Origin: Bigelowiella natans CCMP2755
Lineage: Eukaryota; Cercozoa; Chlorarachniophyceae
Assembly: GCA_000320545.1 (NCBI GenBank)
Contig: ADNK01001083.1
Coordinates: forward strand, 57,501 to 121,500
DNA: 64,000 nucleotides
Direction: 5' to 3'
The translations under genes and the position numbers were made by a program. Shown in pieces: positions 1 through 11,951 of this stretch (position 1 is the first letter of the stretch; each line of letters opens with the position of its first letter). The notes under the pieces were generated by a model that saw only the letters and a list, made by a program, of their open reading frames with translations, was not told the DNA's origin and made no database searches.

Positions 1-6
1 TTGCGC

Positions 7-53
<47 letters not shown>

Positions 54-2807
54 GGAGGAGAGAGACCATTATGTCACAGTATTACATTTAGAATTCTATT
101 TTTTATAAAATATTCTATGGAAAAACAATTAAAGATTAGTTAAAGTGGATACGCTTCTGCAAATTTGTTTGCTTCTTTGGTATATGGGTGGAGACAGATG
201 TGTCATGCGTACTCGCTTTGATTGCTTCTTTTTCTACTACTTACCAGAGTGGAACTTTGCGTGGGAACCCTCTATTCACCGATTTGAAGGGAAAAGAAGA
301 CTACACAGATGGTTTCAGCACAAAAGTAATTCTCAAAAATCAAACTGTAAATAAACCATGCGTGTGCAACAAACACATGCACATGCTGTGTTTTGAAAAA
401 ACTTCGCACTCTAATTCTCATTTCAAAACGAAATTTCACAGGCTAAAGTTCGGAGCGCTAGAAAAGCGGCATTTAGCGTACGTGACAATAGTGACGATAA
501 AATAAATTTATTTTCTTTGCAGTCGCATGCAATGCTTTTTTGTATCTTAAAACCATTTCTGTTTCTGAATTTTGTGAGGCATATCTTCCTTTCACATAGA
601 TGTATGATGTGTTATTAACTAAGAACGCCGCTACACAAATTGAGCATTCTGTTTTGGCTGCTATGAAATAGCGCATATCAGCAGTCCAAGGACCTAAGAC
701 TTCCCGTTCTGTAAAAACAAAGGTGGTGTGACATCATAGTCTCACGAAATTCAAGCAAATGTGTTGATCTGCAATCAAACAATTGAATTAAAGACAATAG
801 CGACAAGCGATATTTCTTTGAATCATTTATCCTGATACGGCAAATAACCAAATTTCATCTCAACTTCGATCGGTGGCCAACATTGTCATATTTTAATTGT
901 CGGCTCGACTCATTTAGAACTATGCTTTGATGACTGGACGAAAGACTGCAAGGAGCGCACGGAGACATTAAAGGAAGATGGCAGCCTCCAGATGGAGCTC
1001 GGCCATTGTCTAGAATTTACATCTAAACAGCATTCATCCTTTACTGTAAAGTGGGATGATTACCGCATGAGAACTGATTATGATTGCTAATGATACGGCG
1101 AGCAGAGAGCTAGGTGCTATGAACAACTACATCTATTCAAGTGTAAATTGAATGCTGAGCGGCAAAATAACATGGGCTTAGTCGTGTGCATCAATGCATG
1201 AGATGAACAACTATATTATTCGCGAGCATGGAGTATTTTAGTGTCATGCAGTCAAATCAGGGGTGCGCGCAAACATTGTTAATGTTGCAACACATATTGT
1301 CTAGCATCTTATTGCATTGTGTCCATCGCACTGCAATGTTCATATGCTATATTGTGCGCACGCGTGCAACCACGCCATGCAAATGACCACAGCTACGTAC
1401 TAGGGGAGCGATTAATAAGCATGCACCTTGTGCCTCACTTGCGTCGTATCAACGGTTTTAGCGCGTGATCCTTGCCTCAAAACCATATCAAAAATGGACA
1501 ACTAAGCCTACTTGCTTGTGTACATCAGTTGCATTTGCGCTTGCTTTGCATGGCGTATTATGCGTTGTGCAAGCAACTACGCGTAGCACAATCTAGTTAG
1601 CTAGCAATGGCCGCACCATTCCAGACACCATTGTTGCAAGCTGGCATTTGAATGTTGTAGGTAGCAGGGCGCATCCTCATCTCACTCACTAGCCCAGTAC
1701 GTGTACGATACGTCGACATGGAAACTATGCGCTGGCATGTGTGTGGATGCAGCTGTACTCAGCTTCACACCATTGCTAGAATGTGCAAACTGCACTGCGT
1801 CAGACTATTGTACCGAAAGCGATGCGCGACATTTGAAAAGTTATATTGCGCACAAGCTAGATGAACCTTTGATTGAATACTCTCATCAAAGAACACTTTA
1901 GACATTTAGGAAGGGACATGTGCAATGACCATCACATGGCCGGTGCTAGTTAACGCTTGAGAGTACACGAAAAATTACGACCCATCACGTTCATATATTA
2001 CATAAGGCTTTCTTTATTTTAATCCAATAAACGATTAGAATCATGACTTGTCTAAATTTACCAACAGCATTTATCATCGATATAAATATCGTTTTGAGGT
2101 CACACAAATTCAACGTTAATCAACTATTTGCCCTAATTCCACGATTATTGAAGATGACTAGATGTACAACTGCACACATTTTGGTCACATATGCCGAATG
2201 TTACAAGCTTTGAGCGCGAGTGCATGTTAATTGTTTAGAGCTTTGAACTGATCACTTGCGCCACCATTAGTGCTTGAGAACGACGCCGAAACCCACCAAT
2301 CGCAGTTTTCCTTATTAATAGAGGAGGTGCAAACTATCAGCAAACGATTCGGATGAAAGGACGATTATACCGCTCTCATTCCCCCGTTGTTCATCATGAT
2401 TAATTACTTATGATGTTTCCACAATGCGAGAACTGTTTAGTTTTAAAAACTGCTTCCTATAACCTTTTGATAAAGAGCCAGACAGACGGTAGAAGCGTAC
2501 CTATTCATGATGTGTGTTTGTAAAAGAATATCCATGCATTTCACAAACATGGATCGCACACTATTTGTCCGTGCATGCTGCAAAAATGACTTGCCACATT
2601 CGTTTTATTTCATATTTCGCACTGTCGATTTCAGAATGGCCCATTTGTGCGGTAAAGTAGCATAGAATAATAAGTGTAGCTTGTAATGTAATAATATAAT
2701 AAAAGGTGCCGTTTTGGTTCGTTTTACGGTGGAATATAGTTGCCGTTTTCCCCCAGAATACTCGCTGATAAAAAAAATATGGCAAACCGTGTAAACACAC
2801 TTTATCG

Positions 2808-2852
<45 letters not shown>

Positions 2853-3090
2853 GTGTATAACTGTTTTGTTGATATTCTGTTATATAATAATGCTTCCACG
2901 TATCTAAGCTTCAGAGTCTGACATATTTTGTGAGACAAATAAACCGACTTTTCGGGTTGAAGAGGGAGATATTGTAGGTGAGCTCAAGGTCGCTAAGTGA
3001 ATGGATCGATATAACAAAATCATACTTTCCTACATTATCTTGCCAGTAAATAGTACATTAAAGCAGGTTCTGTACGAAAATGAAACTTAC

Positions 3091-3121
<31 letters not shown>

Positions 3122-4013
3122 TGATATATGATTTTCCCAGCATGGCTACTTGACTCAGTATCTTCTGAATAACGCTATTACATCGTTACACAGAATTTAC
3201 AACGCCAAAACATAGTCAAACTTCTACTAACACATATATCAATCGAAACCATCATCGAGGTACAACACGCTATCCTCCTTATTCAGCAGCAGCGTCCTAT
3301 TGCATTGCAGTACTTGAGGAGAGCGAACACCGTGGAGTCGTGTGCCGAGTAAACTTCAATACAACCAGCACTGCTTTCACCTCTTGCAGCTGCTAACAAC
3401 GTTTATAGGCATTGGATGATGTAATTGCATTTGCAAGGAGCTGTATACACACCCATACAAACAAAGAGCGAGTGTCGGAGTTGATCGCACGTTCTCACCG
3501 CTTTCCCAAGAGCGGCGTAGCACATCATGAAACGGCCGAATGACTTTCTTGAGGTATCTGTATGATGATGCGAACATAAAAGTACTTTATCATCGAGGAC
3601 ATGCCCCCTCGCGGCGGTTGGATTTCTCATCTTTTTGCGCGTGTTTCGTTTCTTTTACGTAGGGTTTTGTCGGTATAGTATATTCCATCGTCTGAGGAGA
3701 TTCTGGTTAATTGTCCTGGAAACATACATACACGCAATAAAGCACGCACAACGTACTGGTAATAAGAAATTGAGTGCAACGTATTCTTATTACATATTTT
3801 GTATGCGAGAGAGTACACCTCTATGCCTCTCTCTTGCTCACTTGTTTTATTTACACGACGTATGTTTTCACATGTAACCGACGTCATATCATCTTGACAA
3901 ATCGCAGAAGGCAGCTGAAGATCCAAACAAAAGAAAAAGATAAAAGACCATGAGTGAACGCTTTAAACTTACAATACTCTGAGAAGCGTATGCATAATAG
4001 CATGCATCGTATC
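1..4013. other. Left intergenic region, no supported gene
   Basis: I see no exon chain that holds frame across plausible splice sites here. It opens with a GA dinucleotide tract (about 10-50), contains two TA tracts, and between about 1.1 and 2.3 kb is rich in CATGC, GCTAG and TGCAA words like the convergent-gene spacers elsewhere in the window. Short open frames in this stretch lack recognisable motifs. Confidence 0.5.
2811..2848. repeat. (TA)n microsatellite
   Basis: About 19 uninterrupted TA units in AT-rich intergenic DNA; a second TA tract lies at about 3095-3121. Confidence 0.95.
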
Positions 4014-4631
4014 CTATGACTCTACTTGCTGTGCACAATCACAAAATGGTTGGGATTGTCCGTAACACGTTCTCCCATTCTCTCTCTCTCTCTCTCTCTC
4101 CCCCTTCCTCCCTCCTACACACACAGAGAAAGGGGGGGAGGGGGGAGAGAATACTACATACAATATCGTAAGTCTCCAAGCAGTGCGTGATCTCGAATAG
4201 CCATGGCCAAGCTAGAGGCTGCAAGCACACAATGATGACGAACAACGGTGCACAATACATACAGTCATATCCATATCAAGATAACATCAACTACAACACA
4301 ACGCACTCGCGCGTGTGCGCACACTACATATGTCGCAGATATGAATCCATTTAGTCCCAAACCATAAACATGAAGAATTTCTGTCTTCCTACAAAAAAGC
4401 TTTATTTTTAAATACAATATTACAAATAACATTGACCTTTGCAGGCCCCTCATCTGGATGTAAATAGCCAGAATCTAGAAGGGTCTCCGTTATCTTCTCA
4501 CGAAAAGCCTTCATCTGCAGTAGTATCGACGCCGGCGCAACAATAGAATATGACAAAGAATCTGTGTATAATTAACAGGAAGAAGATATATGTCTCTTCC
4601 TCTCTAGCTATGCAAACATGCACGCATATAG

Positions 4632-4673
<42 letters not shown>

Positions 4674-5336
4674 TATGGATTTCTACAACGGGAGTTCATT
4701 TCATTACTTCTTCCTCTTTCGCCGCGACCTGACCATAACAACAAGGGAGAGGTGAGAAAAGATTTCAGCTGGAAGAGCCAATGTACAAGGCAAACGGCAT
4801 AAATAACGGTCAAAGCACGCAATGCACATATCACGTCACGTATGTATATGCCATTCATTTACCTCGGGTTCAGCTAAAAGACGTTCCAGCTCATCCTGAA
4901 ACAATACGCACAATAGCATAGAAATCAATCTACCCTTTCCTTTCGAGGTTTATTTTGCTGTTTTGATGACAGAGTTTTGATATGCGCGCGCGCGCTTTAC
5001 ACAGCCAACCAGCATGTCTTCATTTTCTTGGCGTGGACGCCTTCATACATGCATGTGCAATTGGTGGTACGTACGCGGGTATTGTGCCCCAGCCAAAACG
5101 GATCCATCCCATGATTTAGATGGAGATCGAAGCTGTCAACCTTGATAATTGAGGAGAAGAAGAAGAGGGGTGTCATCACATGTGCGCATGTTGTAAAATC
5201 GGTAATAACACGTTTAATGCCAATGTTTGTTTGTGTATCATCAATTGAGGTTGAGGGCTGTGTATAGGAGACTTCGCGTAAAATCTGAAAGGAAGTTGCT
5301 ACACACACGCACGCACGCACACACACACACACACAC

Positions 5337-5367
<31 letters not shown>

Positions 5368-5903
5368 TACAGTATATAAACATCGATAGTGTAGCTCATA
5401 TTCGTTTGGCCATCCATGATATAAACAAGATATGGTACATGATCATCATCGAGAAGGCCGTGGAGAAACTCCTGATAAGACAGCACTTAGGAAATGCCAG
5501 TCACTGTCTAACAATGTGCGAAGATGATAGCAAGTTCTTTTGGATTAATTCGTGACGATATATGCAGCTGCCAAAGCAGCATATACCTGAAGGCTAAGCA
5601 CCGTTCTATGAAACGGTGTAGATACGGATTTGGACACCCAGATGACTGTAAAGATGCATGTCAAGAAGAAGAATAAGAAGAAGAAGAAGAAGAAGAAGAA
5701 TACAATTCAGACTAGGAAATGATGACAGGTCTCACCCCCACCCGAATCGTTATGAGCTTTGGTTTTCAAAGGATTTTGATCATTGCCGGAAGAAGCAGCA
5801 GCCATCTGGGGGCGGAGACCAAAATTGGAATGGAGATTCTTCCGTAGTTGAAATCCTTGTTTAAAGCACATTTTTACATACTCACAAATATTATATATAA
5901 TAA

Positions 5904-5940
<37 letters not shown>

Positions 5941-6117
5941 AGTTGCGGCTAAAAAAATGGAAGAAATCTATTTTTGGGGCGGCTTTTTCACATTTTCATC
6001 ATCAAACAAAGAACATGTGCATATATAGGTAGGTAATGTTTCATTTAATCATTTTGTATCTACCTGCAGCACGCATTTGAGAGCACCCTTTCTAAGGACA
6101 TCCAGGACAAAGAAAAA
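4014..6117 (-). CDS. Multi-exon gene, unrecognised mostly helical protein (5' end unresolved)
   Basis: I do not recognise the family. Exons read on the minus strand: about 6064-6117, 5587-5645, 5371-5485, 5180-5284, 5075-5132, 4863-4895, 4437-4514, 4162-4218 and a 15-nt terminal exon 4014-4028 ending in TAG. From 5485 downward every junction is GT-AG and phase-compatible. The product is rich in Leu, His and charged residues and looks alpha-helical, with segments such as SYQEFLHGLLDDDH, ILQHAHIFDLHLNHG, DELERLLAEPE and FREKITETLLDSGYLHP. No signal peptide or membrane span is visible. The join between 5587 and 5485 does not fit in phase, so an exon or boundary is missing there, and more 5' exons may lie above 6117. 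The long CA/GT tract at 5304-5370 directly follows the donor of exon 5371-5485. An armadillo-like helical repeat protein is one guess, not supported by a motif. Confidence 0.55.
5304..5370. repeat. (CA)n microsatellite in an intron
   Basis: Interrupted CA tract; on the sense strand of the surrounding minus-strand gene it is (GT)n starting at the 5' splice site. Confidence 0.9.
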
Positions 6118-6147
6118 CAGCAAAATATACAACGTAAGCGTTGTGGC

Positions 6148-6250
<103 letters not shown>

Positions 6251-8718
6251 TGGAGTGCGTGTGATCCTAAATATACTGTTTATCATACCGTCGTCAGTCT
6301 TCCCCATAATGTATCGTGCTTTAGACGATTGTTTTGGAGCGCCTCATCTAAACAGAGAGAATATATCAACACACACAAACACATACAAAAGCAAAAGAGA
6401 GCTTGATAGAGGAAAAGGCTTCAAGAAAACCAAAAATATTTCCATGTAACAATATACATAAGGAATCTTTCTCCGCAGAGTTAGCACTGACCTAGCCTCC
6501 CTGCGGACATGGCAGATTCCGCCAACTGATGGGAAGTTAAAGAATTGAATGGCGCATGCTTAAGAAAGACGAGAGAAGGAGAGAACTTACAGTTTTCAAG
6601 ATATAGACTTATGTGCCGTAATACCTTAGCAGGAAGGCCTTTGCAATCAGCTATTTTATCGCTCCAAAAGTCGGCGTTTCTGATCCAAACACATGCATTT
6701 ATTATTCATAATACGAAATCCTTCTTTCGAAAAGGAAACCTACCCAAACGAAGTGTCGGGCGCATGCGCACTCACGCATACAAACAACTTCTTTCAACAG
6801 AGGAGGGGGGGGGGATATACCCGAGGCTTGTAATGGGAGCCCTATCTCCATGACGATGGATGATTTGTACCAGCTTCGGGGTGGGGGACTTCGCATCTGA
6901 GCAGAGAGAACGCTATGAGGATGATATTGATGACGCCGTACAAGTTCACTCTCCGATACGTATGACCTCGCCATTGCTGTTTACCTCCTCCTAATTTGGG
7001 TAGGACTTCACTGCTCATGCCTCTCCCCCCCATAAGCACTCGTCGTGCAGCAGCGTACGATGACGAAGAGGTACTCCTACAAGAGGAGCGACAAATTTCA
7101 GGTGATTACCGCAACCAACAAGGCACGTGCGTCCACACGTCTCCCAAACCTCTTGATGTGTCTCATGAGTTCTTAGCAAAGAGTCCAAATAGGACAAAGG
7201 ATGTATGTTCGGGGGGAGGGGGCAGAGAAGGCAATCTCGGATCGGAACTGAAAAAGACCGGGAGAACTTCAGGAGAAGCTCCTCGAAACACCGAAAGTGT
7301 TACAGGATATTTTTCCATTGCGTCATCAATAATATTATTGTCGCAAGTAATTTACCGCATTAAATTTCGATCATACAACATTCCAGCATGTCACAGTACG
7401 AACTGAGAGAAAAGGGGATCCCCACCTCCCTCTCCCCCCCCTCGCCACTCTGAAAGGACTCCTAACTTCGCTGTGCTCTATGGGACGAACAATTCGCATA
7501 TTCCGTGGAGGTCTGGCCTCTCTTCGAGGAGTACGCCATCGCCCCCATCGTGGCTTTACCTCACTAGCGGAAGCGTCACCATTGGACAGGTGAAGGGAAC
7601 GATTCGAATGGTGGTTTCGGAACCGAGTTTACGTTCGAAGCTGAACTGCTTGGCCAATTACCTCCTCACCCCTTCTTCCTAATATCTTAAGATTTATGGG
7701 TTCCTCGCAGAACAACTTCAATACTGGAATTCCTCCTTCATTCTCTTTGGAGGTGTTAGACCATCATCACTCGATCTTTGCCGTCAAAACGTGCAATCCC
7801 TAATCCTTCCAGTCGGTGTTTGATTTTACCATCCAGGAGGGCGTGGATCGCTCTGCTGCGCGGGAATTTAGATTGCGCGTGCGTTCGGGGGAGCATGTAG
7901 AACAAACAAGGTCGGCAATGAGAGCAATATTCCGTGCTGTGTACGCACGTCGCCCCGATCTATGCATCAGTGGCTTTTATAAAAAAGTTTTTTCTTTTTT
8001 TAATCGTGGCCTATCTTACTCTTAACTCACTTCCACTCCGCATCATTGCGCTCGGCTAGTGGATGTGTGCCTGGACATGTCCAAGCAAACTTCGTGGCCC
8101 TTCCTAAAGCCTACGCGTTCGACTTCCTCGTCTTCTGTTTGAGGTAATACCGATTTGCCGCCAACTAGTGAGTGTTCAACGAGTTCCACAGGATTTCAAA
8201 GTATTTTTGGATGCAGGCCACGTTGCCTTTTTCAGATGTCACTTCGGCATTGTGTAATCAGTAGTGCTTTATTATAGTAAAGAATCAACGATTTAAATCA
8301 ACCCATGCCAGCTACGTTCATGCGAGCTACTAGTGCAGAATATCCCTCCTAGATAGTGACTTATTATGATTATGCTGTTTATGTTAATGTTGGTGTTTTT
8401 AAATCATAGAAATCCGCGTCCTTGTCCCTTGCTTGCAATGACCGATCCAGGTAGCAGGGAAATAGTATTATTTTCGTCAATTTTGCTAGCACACATAAAA
8501 CACACATATCTAGTCCACACGTACACAGGCATTTCTCTCTCTTTCTCTCTCTCCCCCTCCTCTCTCTTTCTATATGTGTGTGTGTGTGTAGGTGTGTTTT
8601 CATATCCTTTGATTAATTGATTCAAGCAAATGCTGTGAAAGTGAATGTAGCAATGTATGTTCCTAGGCAAGGGTGATCCTGGAATAATCGCATCAGGGGC
8701 AGATTTAAGAACTGGTAG

Positions 8719-8734
8719 TAGTATTAGCAGCAGC

Positions 8735-8768
<34 letters not shown>

Positions 8769-8779
8769 ATAATAGTAGT
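8719..8779. repeat. (AGT)n triplet repeat
   Basis: Mostly pure AGT/AGC units between about 8719 and 8779 in non-coding DNA. Confidence 0.9.
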
Positions 8780-9060
8780 AGCAGTTATTGTTGTTCAGAG
8801 TGTTGTCGGCTATGGGATCCATATGAGGCTCCTATTCTTATGCATGTACTCAAATGATGCAAATATATACTCGAATGATGCAAAGTTCTTTGCTCCGAAT
8901 AGATATCCCTCGATATTTGGTGTTTCGTGAAGGGAAAGTTGTGGAATCAACCACAGATGTATCTGAATACTGGTAGTAGAAGAATAAGTAGTAAATGTAG
9001 AAGCAGTAAAGAAAAAAAAAGGGGGGGGAGGAGAGAAAGAGTTCCCTCCACTACAAATTT

Positions 9061-9061
<1 letters not shown>

Positions 9062-9105
<44 letters not shown>
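9062..9105. repeat. (TA)n microsatellite
   Basis: About 21 TA units directly after a G-rich run. Confidence 0.95.
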
Positions 9106-9108
<3 letters not shown>

Positions 9109-9428
9109 ACGTTGAACAGGCAATCAGATATGGTTGGATTTCTCCTAGGATGTGCGTAATTCTAATAATTCATGCTGCTCGATACAAGATGGCTTGTTTA
9201 GAATGATGAAAACACAATAAGCCAACATGTTTCAGTCTCTCTTGGGGACATCAACAAAGCTTTTGGTCGATGTTTTGCCTATTATTTGCCATCAGAACTG
9301 CTACTGCTGCTGGTACTATTACCACTACTACTGACTCCGTGACTTGATGCATTAGGCTCATTCTCATGGGAACAGAAGCTTGCAGATCGAAACTTAGCGC
9401 CAAGAAATGTATGCATATATAAAGATAT

Positions 9429-9460
<32 letters not shown>

Positions 9461-10194
9461 ACGTAATGTATATGCAAGAGGCGGAAAGAGTAGTGCGAAA
9501 TGGCCAAAAGGTTGCTGAATATATTATGGTTCAAATAGTCTGATGCTACTATCTGTGGATGATCACGGCTGCTGATAGGTCGTGGAAGGACTGAATGTAT
9601 CGATGTATCGTACATCATTGAAGAATCAGCAATCGGGCCCCTTCCAGGTCTGCGACATTTAGTTTATGTAAAACTCACTGCCATACACAGTGTGGCGCCA
9701 TAGATGCTATATTTTGGGCTGAATACTGATAACACAACATGCACGGTATGCATGGACACGCAAGTGCGAGGTTATACATGAACACATGATGCCTTGTTTG
9801 TATTGCGCATTTGTGTACAAATCACACAACAAATAAGCCGAGTTCTCAGCTTCCATTAAACCCAAAAATAGGGCAACTTAGTGGTGTCCATGCGGCCTTA
9901 CAAAGAGAGCCAAATAGAAGAGGTCAACCAGATCACCAAGGTGCAGAAAAACAGAAAAACGACCCATGCATATCTAAAGCATCATGCGGCGAAATTGAAG
10001 CCAAGAACACAATGAATGGTTTCTTGAACCCTACGATAATACGACTATCAGCTATGTCATAGTGTTCTCAAAGAAACATCGATACCTTGGTGATGTGATG
10101 TGACTAGAGAACAAACACCCATTATCGTATCGACGCTCGAAATTTGCTAGTCATGCAGAGACAGCTGTCTGTACACATTGATACTGAACATCCC

Positions 10195-10197
<3 letters not shown>

Positions 10198-10234
<37 letters not shown>

Positions 10235-10240
10235 TTACTA
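10198..10240. repeat. (ACT)n triplet repeat
   Basis: ACC/ACT triplets in a row, no supported reading frame. Confidence 0.9.
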
Positions 10241-11572
10241 CCTCTACTACTCCTCCTCCTTCTCCTCTCTTTTCAGTCGTATCCTGGGGCACATGGAGGG
10301 CCTATTCACTGGGGGAATCCAGATGCATTGGGTCTGCTGACTCCTTATCCATGATCATAAAATCGACAGATTTCCAGCAACAATAAATGCATTGCGCCGT
10401 GGTTTTCCTAGGCCCGTAGTTTGTGCAGGAAGAGTTTCATTTTTGTTTACAATTTAGGATTTTGGCGCTAGGATGCAGCATTCGATCTGTTTGCGTGAAT
10501 ACCAACATGATTAGATTGATTTAATGAAGTGTATAGCTTCCCTTGCCCTCACCTCCAAATGTGGACCCTCACCATGATAGCATTAATTAACTAATAGGTA
10601 TTGGTGATATTCACGATCCAGACTACGGAGACGTTACTCACATCAACAATGATGAAGTAATTGTATATCGATAATGAATGTAGTAGATTTGGTCATTCCA
10701 AACATTGGCAACCGTTTTGGGTGAATCGCCATAACTCTATCATCACGGTTGCGTCATAGAGAGGATGCTGCTCCTATTATCTTTCTTTCAAATGTTAGAA
10801 AGATGGTATCTATTGCATGGATATGTGCCTGCTTTGTCTGAAATGTAGTAGCAAATCATGATGATGACTCCAAGCTTATTGCTTGGCGACTTGTTCGGCA
10901 TGCCATTTGTACGGAAATTCATTTCCGTTCCTCTAACATTGCTTTCAGGTCCCCGTCTTCTGGGCTTGCGGGGTCACGCCTCAAACCGCATTGGAAGCTG
11001 CAAAACTGCCGGTCATCTACAACACGCACGCTCAAAGCAGCTGCCAACGATTGAATAATTCAAGCACCTTTTTTCGTAGTGCTGATTCTTGGATTTTATC
11101 CTCTTGCAAATGAAATGTTGTTTCATAGATTGCGATAACTCACGCTCCTGGCCACATGTTCATCGCCGATGTGAGGTCAGTTCTTCAACACGATGTATTA
11201 GAGCCAAGCAGCATTCTCCCTCATCAGTAGATGTGGGTACTTGTGATGACACGGCTCACGGAATGTAATGGCAATTTTGTGTTTTTGCGATTACATATTA
11301 GAGATGAAGAGATGCGGCTTGATTTTAATAGCAATGCTACGGAGTAGTTTCACCTTCTGAATTCGAATGAAATGCTGGAATAGTGTGTAATCTTCGATAA
11401 TTTGGCCAAGCTTATACTAAAGTTCGCTTTTAATGTTATTTGTAGCAACGTGCGTATGCCAAAAAGTTAATAATAGCACTCTATTGCAAAACACTACTTT
11501 ACATTTTAGAAAGAACTGTTTAGATAGATGCTAGGCCTATTGGACGGTTTACAACGGTAATCACACAGCAAC

Positions 11573-11573
<1 letters not shown>

Positions 11574-11614
<41 letters not shown>
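11574..11614. repeat. (TA)n microsatellite
   Basis: About 20 TA units downstream of the serine hydrolase gene. Confidence 0.95.
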
Positions 11615-11615
<1 letters not shown>

Positions 11616-11951
11616 TGACAAAATAAGCGCGAGCACGAGCTGCTTCTCGCAGGCTAGCAGGGTAGCACATTGTACGAGTCTGGCCAGCGGTTGCACGTGA
11701 ATCTAACACAACGTTGCTAACATTGTTGCGCCGCAACGTGCAAAGAGCATGTGTATGTGTGTACATGTATCATGATTTATAAAATCGCACACACGCTAGA
11801 CACGTGGCAAATCAATGAAAGGCATGCATGCTAGCATGATCTGGTGATATCCCTGCTAGCTAGCTAGATCATCTATTGCGTCGACGTGATGACGTGATGA
11901 CGTGATGTGAAGTATATGTGGATTACGCAACCTAGCAACGTCTGCAGCTGC

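Noticed and set aside
8719-10240. Possible CRISPR-like array of regular repeats
   Set aside because: The repeats are pure tri- or dinucleotide microsatellites without spacers, and the DNA is eukaryotic.
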